The notes under the pieces are model-generated. The model worked only from the letters and a program-made list of their open reading frames with translations. It made no database searches and was not told the DNA's origin. The translations under genes were made by a program, and so were the position numbers. This document shows positions 8,415 to 16,995 of a stretch of 64,000 nt of DNA, piece by piece. Origin of the DNA: Pseudomaricurvus alkylphenolicus (GTDB lineage: Bacteria; Pseudomonadota; Gammaproteobacteria; Pseudomonadales; Cellvibrionaceae); assembly GCF_011683955.1 (NCBI RefSeq), contig NZ_JAAQPI010000021.1, forward strand, positions 1-64,000. Direction: 5' to 3'. Positions within the stretch are counted from its first letter, which is position 1, and every line of letters starts with the position of its first letter.

Positions 8415-8600
8415 TTATCCAAAGTTTACTTGGGATAAAATGCGTTGCTTGCTGCGCATGGAGAAAAGAATATGTTGCCGAAGGCAATCGTAAGAAGAGT
8501 TTCTCCAAAGTAGACTTTGGAGAGAAAAATCTAAATATAAATACGATACGTACTTTGGACAGAATTCCGAATCCCTAGTAGATATGTACTTGGGATAAAA
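8415..8600. repeat. cluster of hairpins and a 14-bp direct repeat
   Basis: TACTTGGGATAAAA occurs at 8427-8440 and again at 8587-8600. The first copy is half of a dyad with TTATCC at 8415. A strong hairpin TCTCCAAAG/CTTTGGAGA lies at 8502-8523 and TTGCCGAAGGCAA at 8475-8487. No gene is supported here. Could be a repetitive intergenic element or a structured RNA. Confidence 0.6.
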
Positions 8601-8704
8601 CTGAAATCCAGTAATTGGCAAAAACAGTGAAGAACACAACCAAAGTGGGATCTATCGCAAATCGAGTTCTGTGGTAATATCTTGACCCTCTATAGGGAAG
8701 ACTA

Positions 8705-8782
8705 ATGAGCGCAATCTCGTTCAAGGGCGGACATTTTCGTCGCGAGAAGACTCTTTGGTGCGTTTCAATGCCGCCAACCTGA
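8705..8782 (+). pseudogene. possible N-terminal relic of an IS6-type transposase
   Basis: ATG at 8705 gives SAISFKGGHFRREKTLWCV before the frame loses sense and stops at 8780-8782. The FKGxHFxRxxxLW pattern is like the start of IS26-type (IS6 family) transposases. No terminal repeats or further domain are seen, so this is a weak call. Confidence 0.25.
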
Positions 8783-8930
8783 GGCGGGCCTTTAAAGCCT
8801 GGACGGGAATCACCTGTCTGAGTACCGCCAGTCACTGGGAAACGACCCCGCCTGATGGCGCTGGCTGACACTATTGAGGTAATGGTGTAAAATTCAGCAA
8901 CGGAACACTTAGGACGCTAAACCACGCATC

Positions 8931-9386
8931 ATGACTGAAGTTAACGACAAGACTATCAATTTAGCCTATTGCATCAATGATATCGCCCGCTATTTCAGGA
9001 CCTGCTTCGACCGGGAAATGTCTCAACACGGCCTTACCCGCTCGCAATGGTGGCTGTTGGCAAACCTGCAATATAACAACGGCTCAAGCCAGCAAGACCT
9101 TGCCGAAATTATGGAACTCGGGAAAAGTGGCACCGGAAAACTCATCGACCAGCTGGAGAAGAAGGGCTGGGTTGAGCGAAAACCCAATCCGGAAGACAAG
9201 CGTGCCTACAAGGTTTATCTCACCGAAGCCGTACAGCCCCTGATCAAGGACATTGATCTCGAAGCCCACACCCTGATCGAACGATCCCTATCGGAGCTGT
9301 CCGAGAGGCAGCGCACGCAACTGCAGAAACTGCTGGATAGCGTAAAAGGTCAGTTGCTGCAAATGAACAACGGGGCCACACGCTAG
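8931..9386 (+). CDS. MarR-family transcriptional regulator
   Basis: The 151-residue protein matches the MarR fold: an N-terminal dimer helix, then a winged helix-turn-helix with SSQQDLAEIMELGKSGTGKL (about 53-72) and the wing VERKPNPEDKRAYKVYLT with the conserved DxR. C-terminal helices complete the dimer interface. Such repressors usually bind palindromes and respond to small aromatic or phenolic ligands. It lies beside and convergent to the oxidase-subunit operon at 9501-11323, whose upstream dyad at 11417-11436 is a possible target. Confidence 0.9.
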   Translation: MTEVNDKTINLAYCINDIARYFRTCFDREMSQHGLTRSQWWLLANLQYNNGSSQQDLAEIMELGKSGTGKLIDQLEKKGWVERKPNPEDKRAYKVYLTEAVQPLIKDIDLEAHTLIERSLSELSERQRTQLQKLLDSVKGQLLQMNNGATR

Positions 9387-9500
9387 CCCCGCCAAATATT
9401 AGCCAGCTCCGAAACAGCATTGGAGTGGAAATTACTGCTTTAGATAGCACCCGTGAATCCTGATCATCTTAAGATATGACAGCCGCTTATAGACTGGGGT

Positions 9501-9785
9501 TTAAAGCACAAACGCCAAGGTAATCAATAGCAAACAAGACAGCGAACACCAGGCGGTAAAACTGTGTCGCAACCAGGAGGGTGCGAATTTCAGCTCCATA
9601 AATGAATGTCCAACCAGGTACACCTTCACAAAAGAAATAAACAGAATCGCGGCAACCGCCGCGTCCGGTCCTAAACCGTGATCGCGAAACCACCACGACA
9701 ACAGCGTCAGGACCACCAGGGCCGTCCACACCTGTATCAAGCTCTTGGTGTGATCTTCACCCTTTGACAATGCGACTGTACTCAT
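9501..9785 (-). CDS. cytochrome c oxidase subunit IV family protein (NorF-like)
   Basis: The 94-residue protein has three membrane helices (about 17-33, 41-60, 72-93) and the pattern FVKVYLVGHSFMELKFAP that is typical of prokaryotic COX4/CyoD/NorF proteins. It is an accessory subunit of heme-copper oxidases or nitric oxide reductases. It directly follows the subunit III gene (10-bp gap). No catalytic subunit I or II is present in the cluster. Confidence 0.85.
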   Translation of the reverse strand: MSTVALSKGEDHTKSLIQVWTALVVLTLLSWWFRDHGLGPDAAVAAILFISFVKVYLVGHSFMELKFAPSWLRHSFTAWCSLSCLLLITLAFVL

Positions 9786-9795
9786 AATTTCAACC

Positions 9796-10383
9796 TCACT
9801 TAATCAAGTAAAACAGGGCAAACAAAACCAGCCAGATCAGATCCACCAGGTGCCAATAAATAGCGCCATTTTCCAGAAAGCGCACTTGCCTGGGCGTGAC
9901 GTTAGTACGAATAGCGGCTGTCATTTTCCACAGGTAGGTCAATACAACCATGCCAACCAATACATGCAGAAAGTGTAAACCTGTCATCATGTAGTAGAGC
10001 TGGAAAAACAGGTCATATTGTGCATCGTAGCCGGCAGAGATCTTGATCCCCCACTCGATCATCTTGTTGACAATAAAGGCCGCCCCCCCCAAACCGGCGC
10101 CGAGAATGTATTTCCTCCCTAGAACCGCCTGACCACTTCGAATTGACTGCACCGCAAGAGCGACAAAGAGGGACGAGGCCAATAACACCAGGGTGTTTAT
10201 GAGCCCCATGTTCAGGTTTAGCTGGTGCGAGCCCTCCAGAAACATCTCTGGGCGTTGTGCCCGCTCGTAGAGAAATGTCATAAAGTACAGACTGAAAACA
10301 ATTAGATCGCAGAGCACAAAGCCCCAGATTCCGATCTCTCCCGGAGCCCGCCGGGCTCCCGTATCAATAGCTGTCGTGTTCAT
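9796..10383 (-). CDS. cytochrome c oxidase subunit III family protein (NorE-like)
   Basis: The 195-residue, five-helix protein has the subunit III core: EIGIWGFVLCDLIVFSLYF in the first helix, LLASSLFVALAVQSIRSGQ in the second, MTGLHFLHVLVGM (the conserved TGLHxxHV), and YWHLVDLIWLVLFALFYL at the end. Its short form resembles NorE and methanol/steroid-cluster associated subunit III paralogues rather than aa3 oxidase subunit III of about 260-300 residues. It lies in an operon with a COX4-like gene and an eight-helix membrane protein. Confidence 0.87.
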   Translation of the reverse strand: MNTTAIDTGARRAPGEIGIWGFVLCDLIVFSLYFMTFLYERAQRPEMFLEGSHQLNLNMGLINTLVLLASSLFVALAVQSIRSGQAVLGRKYILGAGLGGAAFIVNKMIEWGIKISAGYDAQYDLFFQLYYMMTGLHFLHVLVGMVVLTYLWKMTAAIRTNVTPRQVRFLENGAIYWHLVDLIWLVLFALFYLIK

Positions 10384-10459
10384 CGCTATAGATTCTCCTG
10401 TTTGCAGGCTGATAATCAGCCTTCATCTTTGATTTGCAATAGCTTAAGCGTAATGAGGT

Positions 10460-11323
10460 TTATGCGGTCGAGCCCGCCAATCCTGGCTGTGGGTTATCGA
10501 TCTCATTGACGTTGGGTAGCGGTTTGTCCACTTCGTGTTCCACCAGTGGATCTTCCCAACCCGGTGCATAGACGCCCATTCCCTCGCCGGTTTCCTTGGC
10601 ACAAATCGCTTCCTGACGATCGATGGCTTTTTTACCGTAGTAATTCAGGATTTCCATCCACAGGAAAAACTCAATCAAGGGAATCCAGGTTGGCAGCATG
10701 CCGCTGTAATCTGAGGGCCCCTCGCCGAAGAACATTGCCAACATACCCATGACCCAACACAGCACCGAGGCCAGGCTATAGTATCCCACCCAGCGTGGAT
10801 ACATCTGGTGTTCCGGCGGATTCATAAGAATCCCCAATCCGAACGCAGCTACCCAGACGTAGAATGCGGGCCCAATAAACAGGAATGTAAACCAGCCCAT
10901 TTCATAAAACGCTTGAACCAGCTCCGGCGAAAAGTCCCCTGAACGGTAGGCCGCCAGTGCCCAAAATATTTCAATCATAATAAAAGTTGCGACTGATGCC
11001 GACAGACACACTATCTGGGTAAGATAGAGAACGGGAAAACGGCTTTCCGTTTTTCGTGTCCATATGGCTAGAGACGCGCCCCAAGGCGCCATAAATGCCG
11101 CTCCAAACAGCATTAGATTACATCCGAGCAAAAAAAGCGTTTTGTTGCTATTAAGCCACTGCGCCACCTCTTCAGCTTGCATGTCAGGCCCGGGAATGGG
11201 GAAAAACCCGGCTAGAAAGATAAATCCCACTAAGTAAAAAGCGGTGCATAAGTGACCCGACCATAAGCAGAGTCGATGGGCGGACGGCGTCATTCGCATT
11301 TCCATGGAATCGCTTCTCCTCAT
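10460..11323 (-). CDS. multi-helix membrane protein of unknown function, oxidase cluster
   Basis: The 287-residue protein has about six to seven membrane helices: about 19-42, 65-90, 97-125, 143-167, 180-202 and 210-230. A charged cytoplasmic tail follows, with NVNEIDNPQPG near the end. Start could be at residue 7 or 9 (MEMRMTPSAHRL); RBS GGAG-like sequence lies before. I do not recognise a named family. It is the first gene of the operon with subunit III and IV homologues, so it may be a partner of a membrane oxidase. Confidence 0.65.
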   Translation of the reverse strand: MRRSDSMEMRMTPSAHRLCLWSGHLCTAFYLVGFIFLAGFFPIPGPDMQAEEVAQWLNSNKTLFLLGCNLMLFGAAFMAPWGASLAIWTRKTESRFPVLYLTQIVCLSASVATFIMIEIFWALAAYRSGDFSPELVQAFYEMGWFTFLFIGPAFYVWVAAFGLGILMNPPEHQMYPRWVGYYSLASVLCWVMGMLAMFFGEGPSDYSGMLPTWIPLIEFFLWMEILNYYGKKAIDRQEAICAKETGEGMGVYAPGWEDPLVEHEVDKPLPNVNEIDNPQPGLAGSTA

Positions 11324-11416
11324 TTATTCAAATACAGATTTCAGTTCACGCAAACGGGAAATCGCGGTTTAGCAAGATGCAAATCACCCGATTGCAATAC
11401 ATTCGATCTGCCAATT

Positions 11417-11436
11417 ATAGTATCCTGGTATACTAT
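11417..11436. promoter_or_regulatory. palindromic operator upstream of the oxidase-subunit operon
   Basis: ATAGTATCCTGGTATACTAT has two perfect 7-bp arms (ATAGTAT and ATACTAT) around CCTGGT. It is 94 bp upstream of the first gene of the 9501-11323 operon and contains -10-like TATAGT/TATACT on either strand. A repressor site is likely; the MarR protein at 8931 or AraC protein at 11840 are local candidates. Confidence 0.55.
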
Positions 11437-11839
11437 CGGGTGCAAGCGAAACTCTCTCAGTTAATTGGATGGACGCTGGGTTTGATCTTTGGAATAGCCC
11501 AAAATCTACGTACGCCAACCTAGCCAATGATGGATTAATATGGTATGCCGGTTTATTATGACCATATGTTCTTATAGAGGATGGAATGCCTTTGATCAGG
11601 CCACACCAGGGTTAATGGTGGGTACAGGGTTATTGGTGGATATCGATAGTCGATTGCAATTGCCTCAGAAGGAAGCAAATAAGAACGCGGTCAAAGCCGA
11701 GATGGGGTCTGGTTGTCTAGCGGAAGGATTGGAAGAGTAAATGCCTCCACAAGCTGTATCTATTCAGAATATAGCGACAGAGAACCGATTTAACATCAAT
11801 AAAGGATTGAATACTGCCATTCTCTTCGATCCAAAAGAA
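11437..11839. other. intergenic stretch, no supported gene
   Basis: Holds no convincing gene. A 66-codon plus-strand frame at 11540-11740 lacks a ribosome binding site and a recognisable fold. Confidence 0.35.
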
Positions 11840-12739
11840 TCAGCAATATATCTTCTTTCGATATTCCCCGGGTGTTAACCCCACTGCACGCTTAAACGCT
11901 TTGGTAAAATGGGCTTGACTGGAGAATCCGCAGCCCAAGGCGACCTGAGTGAGAGACATGTTGTCGTCGACGAGGAGCTTTTTGGCATAGGCCAGTTTTT
12001 GGCCGGTGATATATTGATGCGGGGTCGAACCCATTGCGACCTTAAAAGCACGTGCAAAATGACATGGGCTCAAGCAGGCTTCCTCAGCCAAATCATCCAA
12101 GGTGATCACCTGATGAATATTGGCCGCAATGTAAGCTTCAATACGCTCGAGTTTTTTGGGGCCAAGTGCACCGGAGGGTGTATCGGCCACCAACTGCTTC
12201 GAGGACAGATTAGAGTAATTCTTGACAAGATGCGCGGCCAGGGCGGATCGTAAGGTTTCGATCAATAAATGACTACCCATCGATTCGTTTTCCATTTCGG
12301 CGACGATTGTCATAATGATCTGCTCTATCAAGGCGTCGTGAAACCCTCCCGCATAATTCAGTTGCACGCGATCAGGATCGATGTCGAATTCCTTGAGTGC
12401 TGCGTCGGAAAACGGCATGGCGGGAATGTACAGATGAACACACTCCTCCATGTTTCCGCTCAGCTGCACAAAGTCTTCGTGAATCCCCGCGGGACATAGC
12501 CATATGGTACCTGGAACACCGTGAGACTTTTGATACTCACCATCTCCGGAGCGCTCCACCGTTAGATTGCCTTTAAGCAGGATGCCGATTTCCGTTTCCA
12601 TCGGGGTCAGGCCTGTGAGTTCTCCCGCATCGTGGGACCAGCGCTCTACCAGCAATTGAGTGTAGTCACTGCTGTCCTTGCTGCTGGATAGTCGTGTTCC
12701 GGTTCGATACTTGGCATCGCCGTGCCCTTGTAAAGCCAT
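11840..12739 (-). CDS. AraC-family transcriptional regulator
   Basis: The ATG at 12739 is chosen because AGGAG lies 8 bp upstream; the longer frame from 12790 has none. The 299-residue protein has an N-terminal sensing domain (about 1-180, with cupin-like strands such as GTIWLCPAGIHEDFV). The C-terminal double helix-turn-helix shows TLDDLAEEACLSPCHFARAFK and SLTQVALGCGFSSQAHFTKAFKR plus the family tail VGLTPGEYRK. It is divergent from the molybdopterin oxidoreductase operon at 13130, which it most likely controls. Confidence 0.9.
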   Translation of the reverse strand: MALQGHGDAKYRTGTRLSSSKDSSDYTQLLVERWSHDAGELTGLTPMETEIGILLKGNLTVERSGDGEYQKSHGVPGTIWLCPAGIHEDFVQLSGNMEECVHLYIPAMPFSDAALKEFDIDPDRVQLNYAGGFHDALIEQIIMTIVAEMENESMGSHLLIETLRSALAAHLVKNYSNLSSKQLVADTPSGALGPKKLERIEAYIAANIHQVITLDDLAEEACLSPCHFARAFKVAMGSTPHQYITGQKLAYAKKLLVDDNMSLTQVALGCGFSSQAHFTKAFKRAVGLTPGEYRKKIYC

Positions 12740-13129
12740 ATGACAACTCCTGGAGGGATGGTGGCACTTCTTATTATAGTTGACCGACATCAGGATAAAT
12801 AACTCGCAAACGTCGAATTAACAACCTTCGCAACCTATTTGCTTAAGGATCTTATGAGAAGCTTCCTATTACCCATCGCTCCTCTCCAATCCGGGCGCCC
12901 GCGTGAGTCTGCTGCAACAACTTAGCTAAGGATCATACTGCCTGACGGCCCTTCTGTCTTCATTACCTGGTGGGCCGTTGACCAAAGACATCAATTTTGG
13001 ACAACGAATGCGCAAGATATGGCAATACCAGGGTTCTCTACCACTGCATACTGAATTCATCACAACTGATACCTGAAGATTGTATGTCGACGGTCTTAGG
13101 GTCAGATGGATTCAGCGGAGTGGAATATC
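12740..13129. other. divergent promoter region between AraC regulator and molybdoenzyme operon
   Basis: About 390 bp with no gene. It must hold the promoters for both directions. I could not pick out a convincing AraC half-site pair or a sigma-54 box. Confidence 0.5.
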
Positions 13130-15274
13130 ATGAAGAGCAAAACCGTTATTGGCGCCTGCCCGCAAGACTGTCCAGACACATGCTCCATGTTGGTCAAGGT
13201 TGAGAACGACCGAGTGGTTTCCGTACGAGGTAACCCCGAGCAGCCTTTTACGGCCGGCCGTTTGTGCGCGAAGGTCAACAACTACCAGGACCGTGTCTAC
13301 AGCGAGGATCGAGTATTACACCCGCTGAGACGAACAGGCCCCAAAGGATCTGGCAAATTCGAGCGCATCAGCTGGGATCAAGCCCTGGAAGAGATTACTG
13401 AACGCTGGAAGCAGCTCATTGCTGAACACGGTGCCAGTTGCATTCTGCCCTATAGCTATCTCGGCACTCAGGGCATCATCAATGGGCTCAATGTCGGTGA
13501 TCCCTTCTTCAACCGCCTGGGGGCGACGATTTCGGAACGCAGCTTTTGCGACTCGGGTTCGAGTACGGCATACGAGATGACCATCGGCCATACCGCGGGT
13601 ACCGACCCCGAGAGTTTTACTCGCTCGAAGTACATCATTCTCTGGGCGTGTAATCCGCTGAGTACAAACTCTCACCATTGGCCCTTTATTGATAAAGCAC
13701 GCAAAAGCGGTGCGAAGCTGGTGGTGATTGATCCTTACAGGAGCCGCACCGCCAGGCTGGCTGACTGGCACCTGGCGATTCAACCCGGTACGGATGGTGC
13801 GTTAGCACTGGCGATGATTAATGTCATCATCAACGAGGGGCTGATTGACCGGGACTATATCGACCGCTACACCCTGGGCTTCGAGGAACTCAGAGAGCGA
13901 GTCCAACAATACCCGCCTGCAAAGGTGGCGGAAATAACCGGTATTCCCTGCGACGATATTGTTCAGTTAGCCAGAGAGTACGCTTCCACCAGTCCTGCAG
14001 TAATTCGTATAGGCGTCGCGCTTGAGAGGCACGCAGGGGGCGGTCAAGCGGTAAGAAGCATTTCGTGCCTGCCGGCATTGATTGGCGCCTGGAGACAGCC
14101 AGGCGGTGGATTGTTGCAGCTGTCCATTTGGCCATTCCCGGTCAATTGGGGGCATCTGATGCGTCCGGAATTTATTGGTGGCTCACCCTGTGTACGCAAT
14201 GTCTGGCAGTTGGGGCAAACGCTGACCGAGTCCAGAGACAATGACGCTGGCAATCGCACCTCAATAAAATCCTTGTTCGTGTACAACTCCAATCCCGTGA
14301 TTATGGTACCTGAGCAAGAGCGGGTCATTCGGGGATTGGAGCGCGAAGATTTGTTTACTGTGGTTAGTGATCATTTCGTTACGGATACGGCAATCTACGC
14401 CGACATAGTGCTGCCGGCAACCACGCAAGTAGAACAGGAAGACATTATGTTCTCCTGGGGGCATCTGTATCTGTCGTATAACAATCGCTCCATCGACCCC
14501 CTGGGCGAAGCCGTGAGCAACACAGAACTGTTTCGGCGTCTTGCCAAGTCGATGAACTTCGAAGATCCCTACTTCTACCGCTCCGATGAGCAGATGATTC
14601 TCGAAGCGGTGGATTGGGATAGCCCGTTACTGAAACACACCAGCCTCGAAGAACTCAAACAGGAAGGTTTTGTTCGCCTGGGCTTACCGAAACCCGATGA
14701 ATATGCACCTCATGCGCAAGGCAACTTCCCAACGCCCTCGGGCAAGTGTGAGTTTAGGTCCACCATAGCCGAGCAGGGAAATTTTGTGATTCCGCTGTTC
14801 AGGCAAGGTTATGCCGGACAGCAATTGGGAGATTCGGTCGATCCACTGCCTCACTATATCGAGCCGGTTCAATCTCAACAGGCAACTCCAGAACTGTTTG
14901 CAAAATATCCCTTAAAAATACTATCCCCCAAGAGCCACACATTCATCAGTTCCAGTTTTGGAAACTTAACCCAGCAGATGCGGCAGGCGGGTGAGCAGCA
15001 TGTGATTCTGAACCCTGTTGACGCGCAGTCACGGAATATTCAGGAAGGAGAAATCGTAACGGTGTCCAGCCCGGTGGGCTCCTACCAGGCCATCTCTCGA
15101 ATCAGCGAAGACATCTTGCCTGGAGTGGTCGTCTCGCCGGTGGGCTATTGGCGATTCTCAAGTCAGTTTACCTCTACCGTACAGGCAGTTAACCCATCAA
15201 AGTTTGCGGACTTGGGTGCAGCTCCCACCTTTTCAGACGTATTGGTACAGGTTGAAGCCACTAATTTGGAGTAG
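13130..15274 (+). CDS. molybdopterin-dependent oxidoreductase with [4Fe-4S] cluster
   Basis: Start taken at ATG 13130, the first that begins at the cofactor motif. The 714-residue protein has Cys10, Cys14, Cys18 and Cys46 (CPQDCPDTC ... GRLC), which bind one [4Fe-4S] cluster as in the DMSO reductase/formate dehydrogenase superfamily. It then has the bis-molybdopterin-guanine-dinucleotide fold: WACNPLSTNSHHW, VVIDPYRSRTA, YNSNPVIMVPEQ. The Mo ligand region reads SFCDSGSSTAY, so Cys or Ser. There is no Tat signal, so it is cytoplasmic. The C-terminal molydopterin-binding domain (about 590-705) is complete. The next genes encode a ferredoxin and an NADPH-type reductase, so electrons likely come through them. 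Substrate unknown. Confidence 0.85.
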   Translation: MKSKTVIGACPQDCPDTCSMLVKVENDRVVSVRGNPEQPFTAGRLCAKVNNYQDRVYSEDRVLHPLRRTGPKGSGKFERISWDQALEEITERWKQLIAEHGASCILPYSYLGTQGIINGLNVGDPFFNRLGATISERSFCDSGSSTAYEMTIGHTAGTDPESFTRSKYIILWACNPLSTNSHHWPFIDKARKSGAKLVVIDPYRSRTARLADWHLAIQPGTDGALALAMINVIINEGLIDRDYIDRYTLGFEELRERVQQYPPAKVAEITGIPCDDIVQLAREYASTSPAVIRIGVALERHAGGGQAVRSISCLPALIGAWRQPGGGLLQLSIWPFPVNWGHLMRPEFIGGSPCVRNVWQLGQTLTESRDNDAGNRTSIKSLFVYNSNPVIMVPEQERVIRGLEREDLFTVVSDHFVTDTAIYADIVLPATTQVEQEDIMFSWGHLYLSYNNRSIDPLGEAVSNTELFRRLAKSMNFEDPYFYRSDEQMILEAVDWDSPLLKHTSLEELKQEGFVRLGLPKPDEYAPHAQGNFPTPSGKCEFRSTIAEQGNFVIPLFRQGYAGQQLGDSVDPLPHYIEPVQSQQATPELFAKYPLKILSPKSHTFISSSFGNLTQQMRQAGEQHVILNPVDAQSRNIQEGEIVTVSSPVGSYQAISRISEDILPGVVVSPVGYWRFSSQFTSTVQAVNPSKFADLGAAPTFSDVLVQVEATNLE

Positions 15275-15278
15275 GTTT

Positions 15279-15584
15279 ATGCCTCATGTAGTAACTGGAA
15301 ATTGTTTGGGTTGTCGTTATACCGAGTGTGTTTCGGTGTGCCCAGTGGAATGTTTTCATTTTGACGATACGATGAACTACATCGACCCGGATGTGTGTAT
15401 CGATTGCGGGGGTTGCATTCCTGCGTGCCCGGTGAATGCCATTTACGATTCCTACAATTTGCCGGAAGAAGAAATGCGATGGGAAGCCATAAACCAAGAG
15501 CGTTCCAAAGAACTTCCGGTGCTGTCGGCACCTATCGATCCACTGCCCGGTGCTGATGAAAAGAAGCGGGAGCTGGGCTTATGA
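15279..15584 (+). CDS. seven-iron ferredoxin (FdxA-like)
   Basis: The 101-residue protein carries Cys9, Cys12, Cys17, Cys21 and Cys25 in the first cluster region (CLGCRYTEC, CP) and CIDCGGCIPACP (Cys40, 43, 46, 50) in the second. This is the spacing of [3Fe-4S][4Fe-4S] ferredoxins such as FdxA. The C-terminal half (EEEMRWEAINQERSKELPVL) also matches FdxA proteins. It starts 4 bp after the molybdoenzyme stop codon and its stop overlaps the ATG of the reductase gene (ATGA), so the three are translated together. Confidence 0.93.
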   Translation: MPHVVTGNCLGCRYTECVSVCPVECFHFDDTMNYIDPDVCIDCGGCIPACPVNAIYDSYNLPEEEMRWEAINQERSKELPVLSAPIDPLPGADEKKRELGL

Positions 15585-16951
15585 CAGACAAGCCGATTAA
15601 CTTGCCCTTTCGGATCGCCATCGTTGGTAGCGGTCCCAGCGGTTTTTACGCCGCCGAAGCCCTACTCAGGTCCGAGCCTCCTATCGAGGTGGACGTTTTC
15701 GAGAAACTGCCGGTGCCATACGGCCTGGTGAGATATGGCGTCGCTCCCGACCATCACAAACTGAAACAAGTGACCCGTGTTTTCGAACGTATCGCACAAA
15801 TGGAAGGCTTTCGTCTGATTGGAAATGTGTGCGTGGGTGAAGACGTAACCGTTGACGCTCTGAGGCAGTGCTATCACGCCGTTATTTTTGCCAATGGCGC
15901 CGAGAGAGAGAAGGATCTTGGTATTGACGGGGAGTGTTTGGACGGCAGCTTTTCGGCACGAGAGTTCGTCGCCTGGTACAACGGGCACCCACATTACAGA
16001 GACTTGGATATCGACTTTTCACACGAGACGGCCGCAGTCATTGGGCAGGGTAACGTCGCCCTGGACGTCGCCCGTATTCTGCTGAAGTCCGAAGCCGAAT
16101 TGAGCTCGACGGATATCGCCGATTATGCACTGGAGGCATTGAGCCAAAGTAAGGTCAAGAAGGTTCACATCATCGGTCGACGTGGTCCCGTTCAGGCGAA
16201 GTTCACCGACAAAGAGCTGCGTGAATTTAAGACGCTGCCAGGCTGTGATCCACTGGTGCGGGAAGAAGAATTTGTACTTAATGCCGCCAGCCACAAGGAG
16301 CTGGAAGATAGCACAGATGCCAAGCTGTCCACTAATCTGGAAATAATGCAGGGATTTGAATTTCAACCGTCATCAGATCATCAAAAACAGTGCTGGTTCC
16401 GCTTTTTGCAGTCTCCCTCTCGATTGATGGGCGAAAACAGAGTTGAAGCTCTGCAACTAGAACGTTGTGCCTTGGTTGGCGAACCTCTTCATCAAATCCC
16501 GGTACCTACCGGGCAGCTAAGCAGAATTGACTGCGGTTTAGTGATTCGCTGTATTGGTTATCGAGCCAAGAGAATTCCAGGCCTGCCCTATGATACGGAT
16601 AAGGGTGTGCTCAGGAATAACCAGGGCAGACTGACAAAAGCCGGAGAGTCTCTGCCCGGTTTGTACGCGGTAGGCTGGATCAAGCGGGGATCAAGCGGAA
16701 CCATTGGAACCAATCGTGGGGACAGTGTGGACACGGTCAAACAGCTCTTGAGTGATCTTCCTCAACTTCCAGAACCGCAACACTCACGGTCTCATATTCT
16801 GGATTCTCTGACTCGCTCAGGGCTCAGACACACCAGCTTTGGAGACTGGCAAAAAATCGATATCGAGGAAGTGCGACAGGGACAGTCGCTTGGTAAACCT
16901 CGTCAAAAGATCACCACACTGCCAGAGATGATCAGCGTCCTCGATTCGTGA
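15581..16951 (+). CDS. ferredoxin-NADP reductase, adrenodoxin reductase type
   Basis: The 456-residue flavoprotein begins with an FAD dinucleotide fold (IAIVGSGPSGFYAAEALL), then LPVPYGLVRYGVAPDHHKLK, the mark of adrenodoxin reductase/FprA proteins. A second Rossmann segment for NADP follows (AAVIGQGNVALDVARILL), then HIIGRRGPVQAKFTDKELRE, and GWIKRGSSGTIGTNRGDS at the C-terminal FAD contact. It passes electrons between NADPH and the ferredoxin encoded just upstream (4-bp overlap). Cytoplasmic. In this context it probably supplies or drains the molybdoenzyme. Confidence 0.92.
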   Translation: MTDKPINLPFRIAIVGSGPSGFYAAEALLRSEPPIEVDVFEKLPVPYGLVRYGVAPDHHKLKQVTRVFERIAQMEGFRLIGNVCVGEDVTVDALRQCYHAVIFANGAEREKDLGIDGECLDGSFSAREFVAWYNGHPHYRDLDIDFSHETAAVIGQGNVALDVARILLKSEAELSSTDIADYALEALSQSKVKKVHIIGRRGPVQAKFTDKELREFKTLPGCDPLVREEEFVLNAASHKELEDSTDAKLSTNLEIMQGFEFQPSSDHQKQCWFRFLQSPSRLMGENRVEALQLERCALVGEPLHQIPVPTGQLSRIDCGLVIRCIGYRAKRIPGLPYDTDKGVLRNNQGRLTKAGESLPGLYAVGWIKRGSSGTIGTNRGDSVDTVKQLLSDLPQLPEPQHSRSHILDSLTRSGLRHTSFGDWQKIDIEEVRQGQSLGKPRQKITTLPEMISVLDS

Positions 16952-16995
16952 TCCCGGCCTGTGACAGGGCCACTATAACGTTACTGGAGAGAATA

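Noticed and set aside
11540-11740. 66-codon frame in the intergenic stretch
   Set aside because: No ribosome site or recognisable fold.
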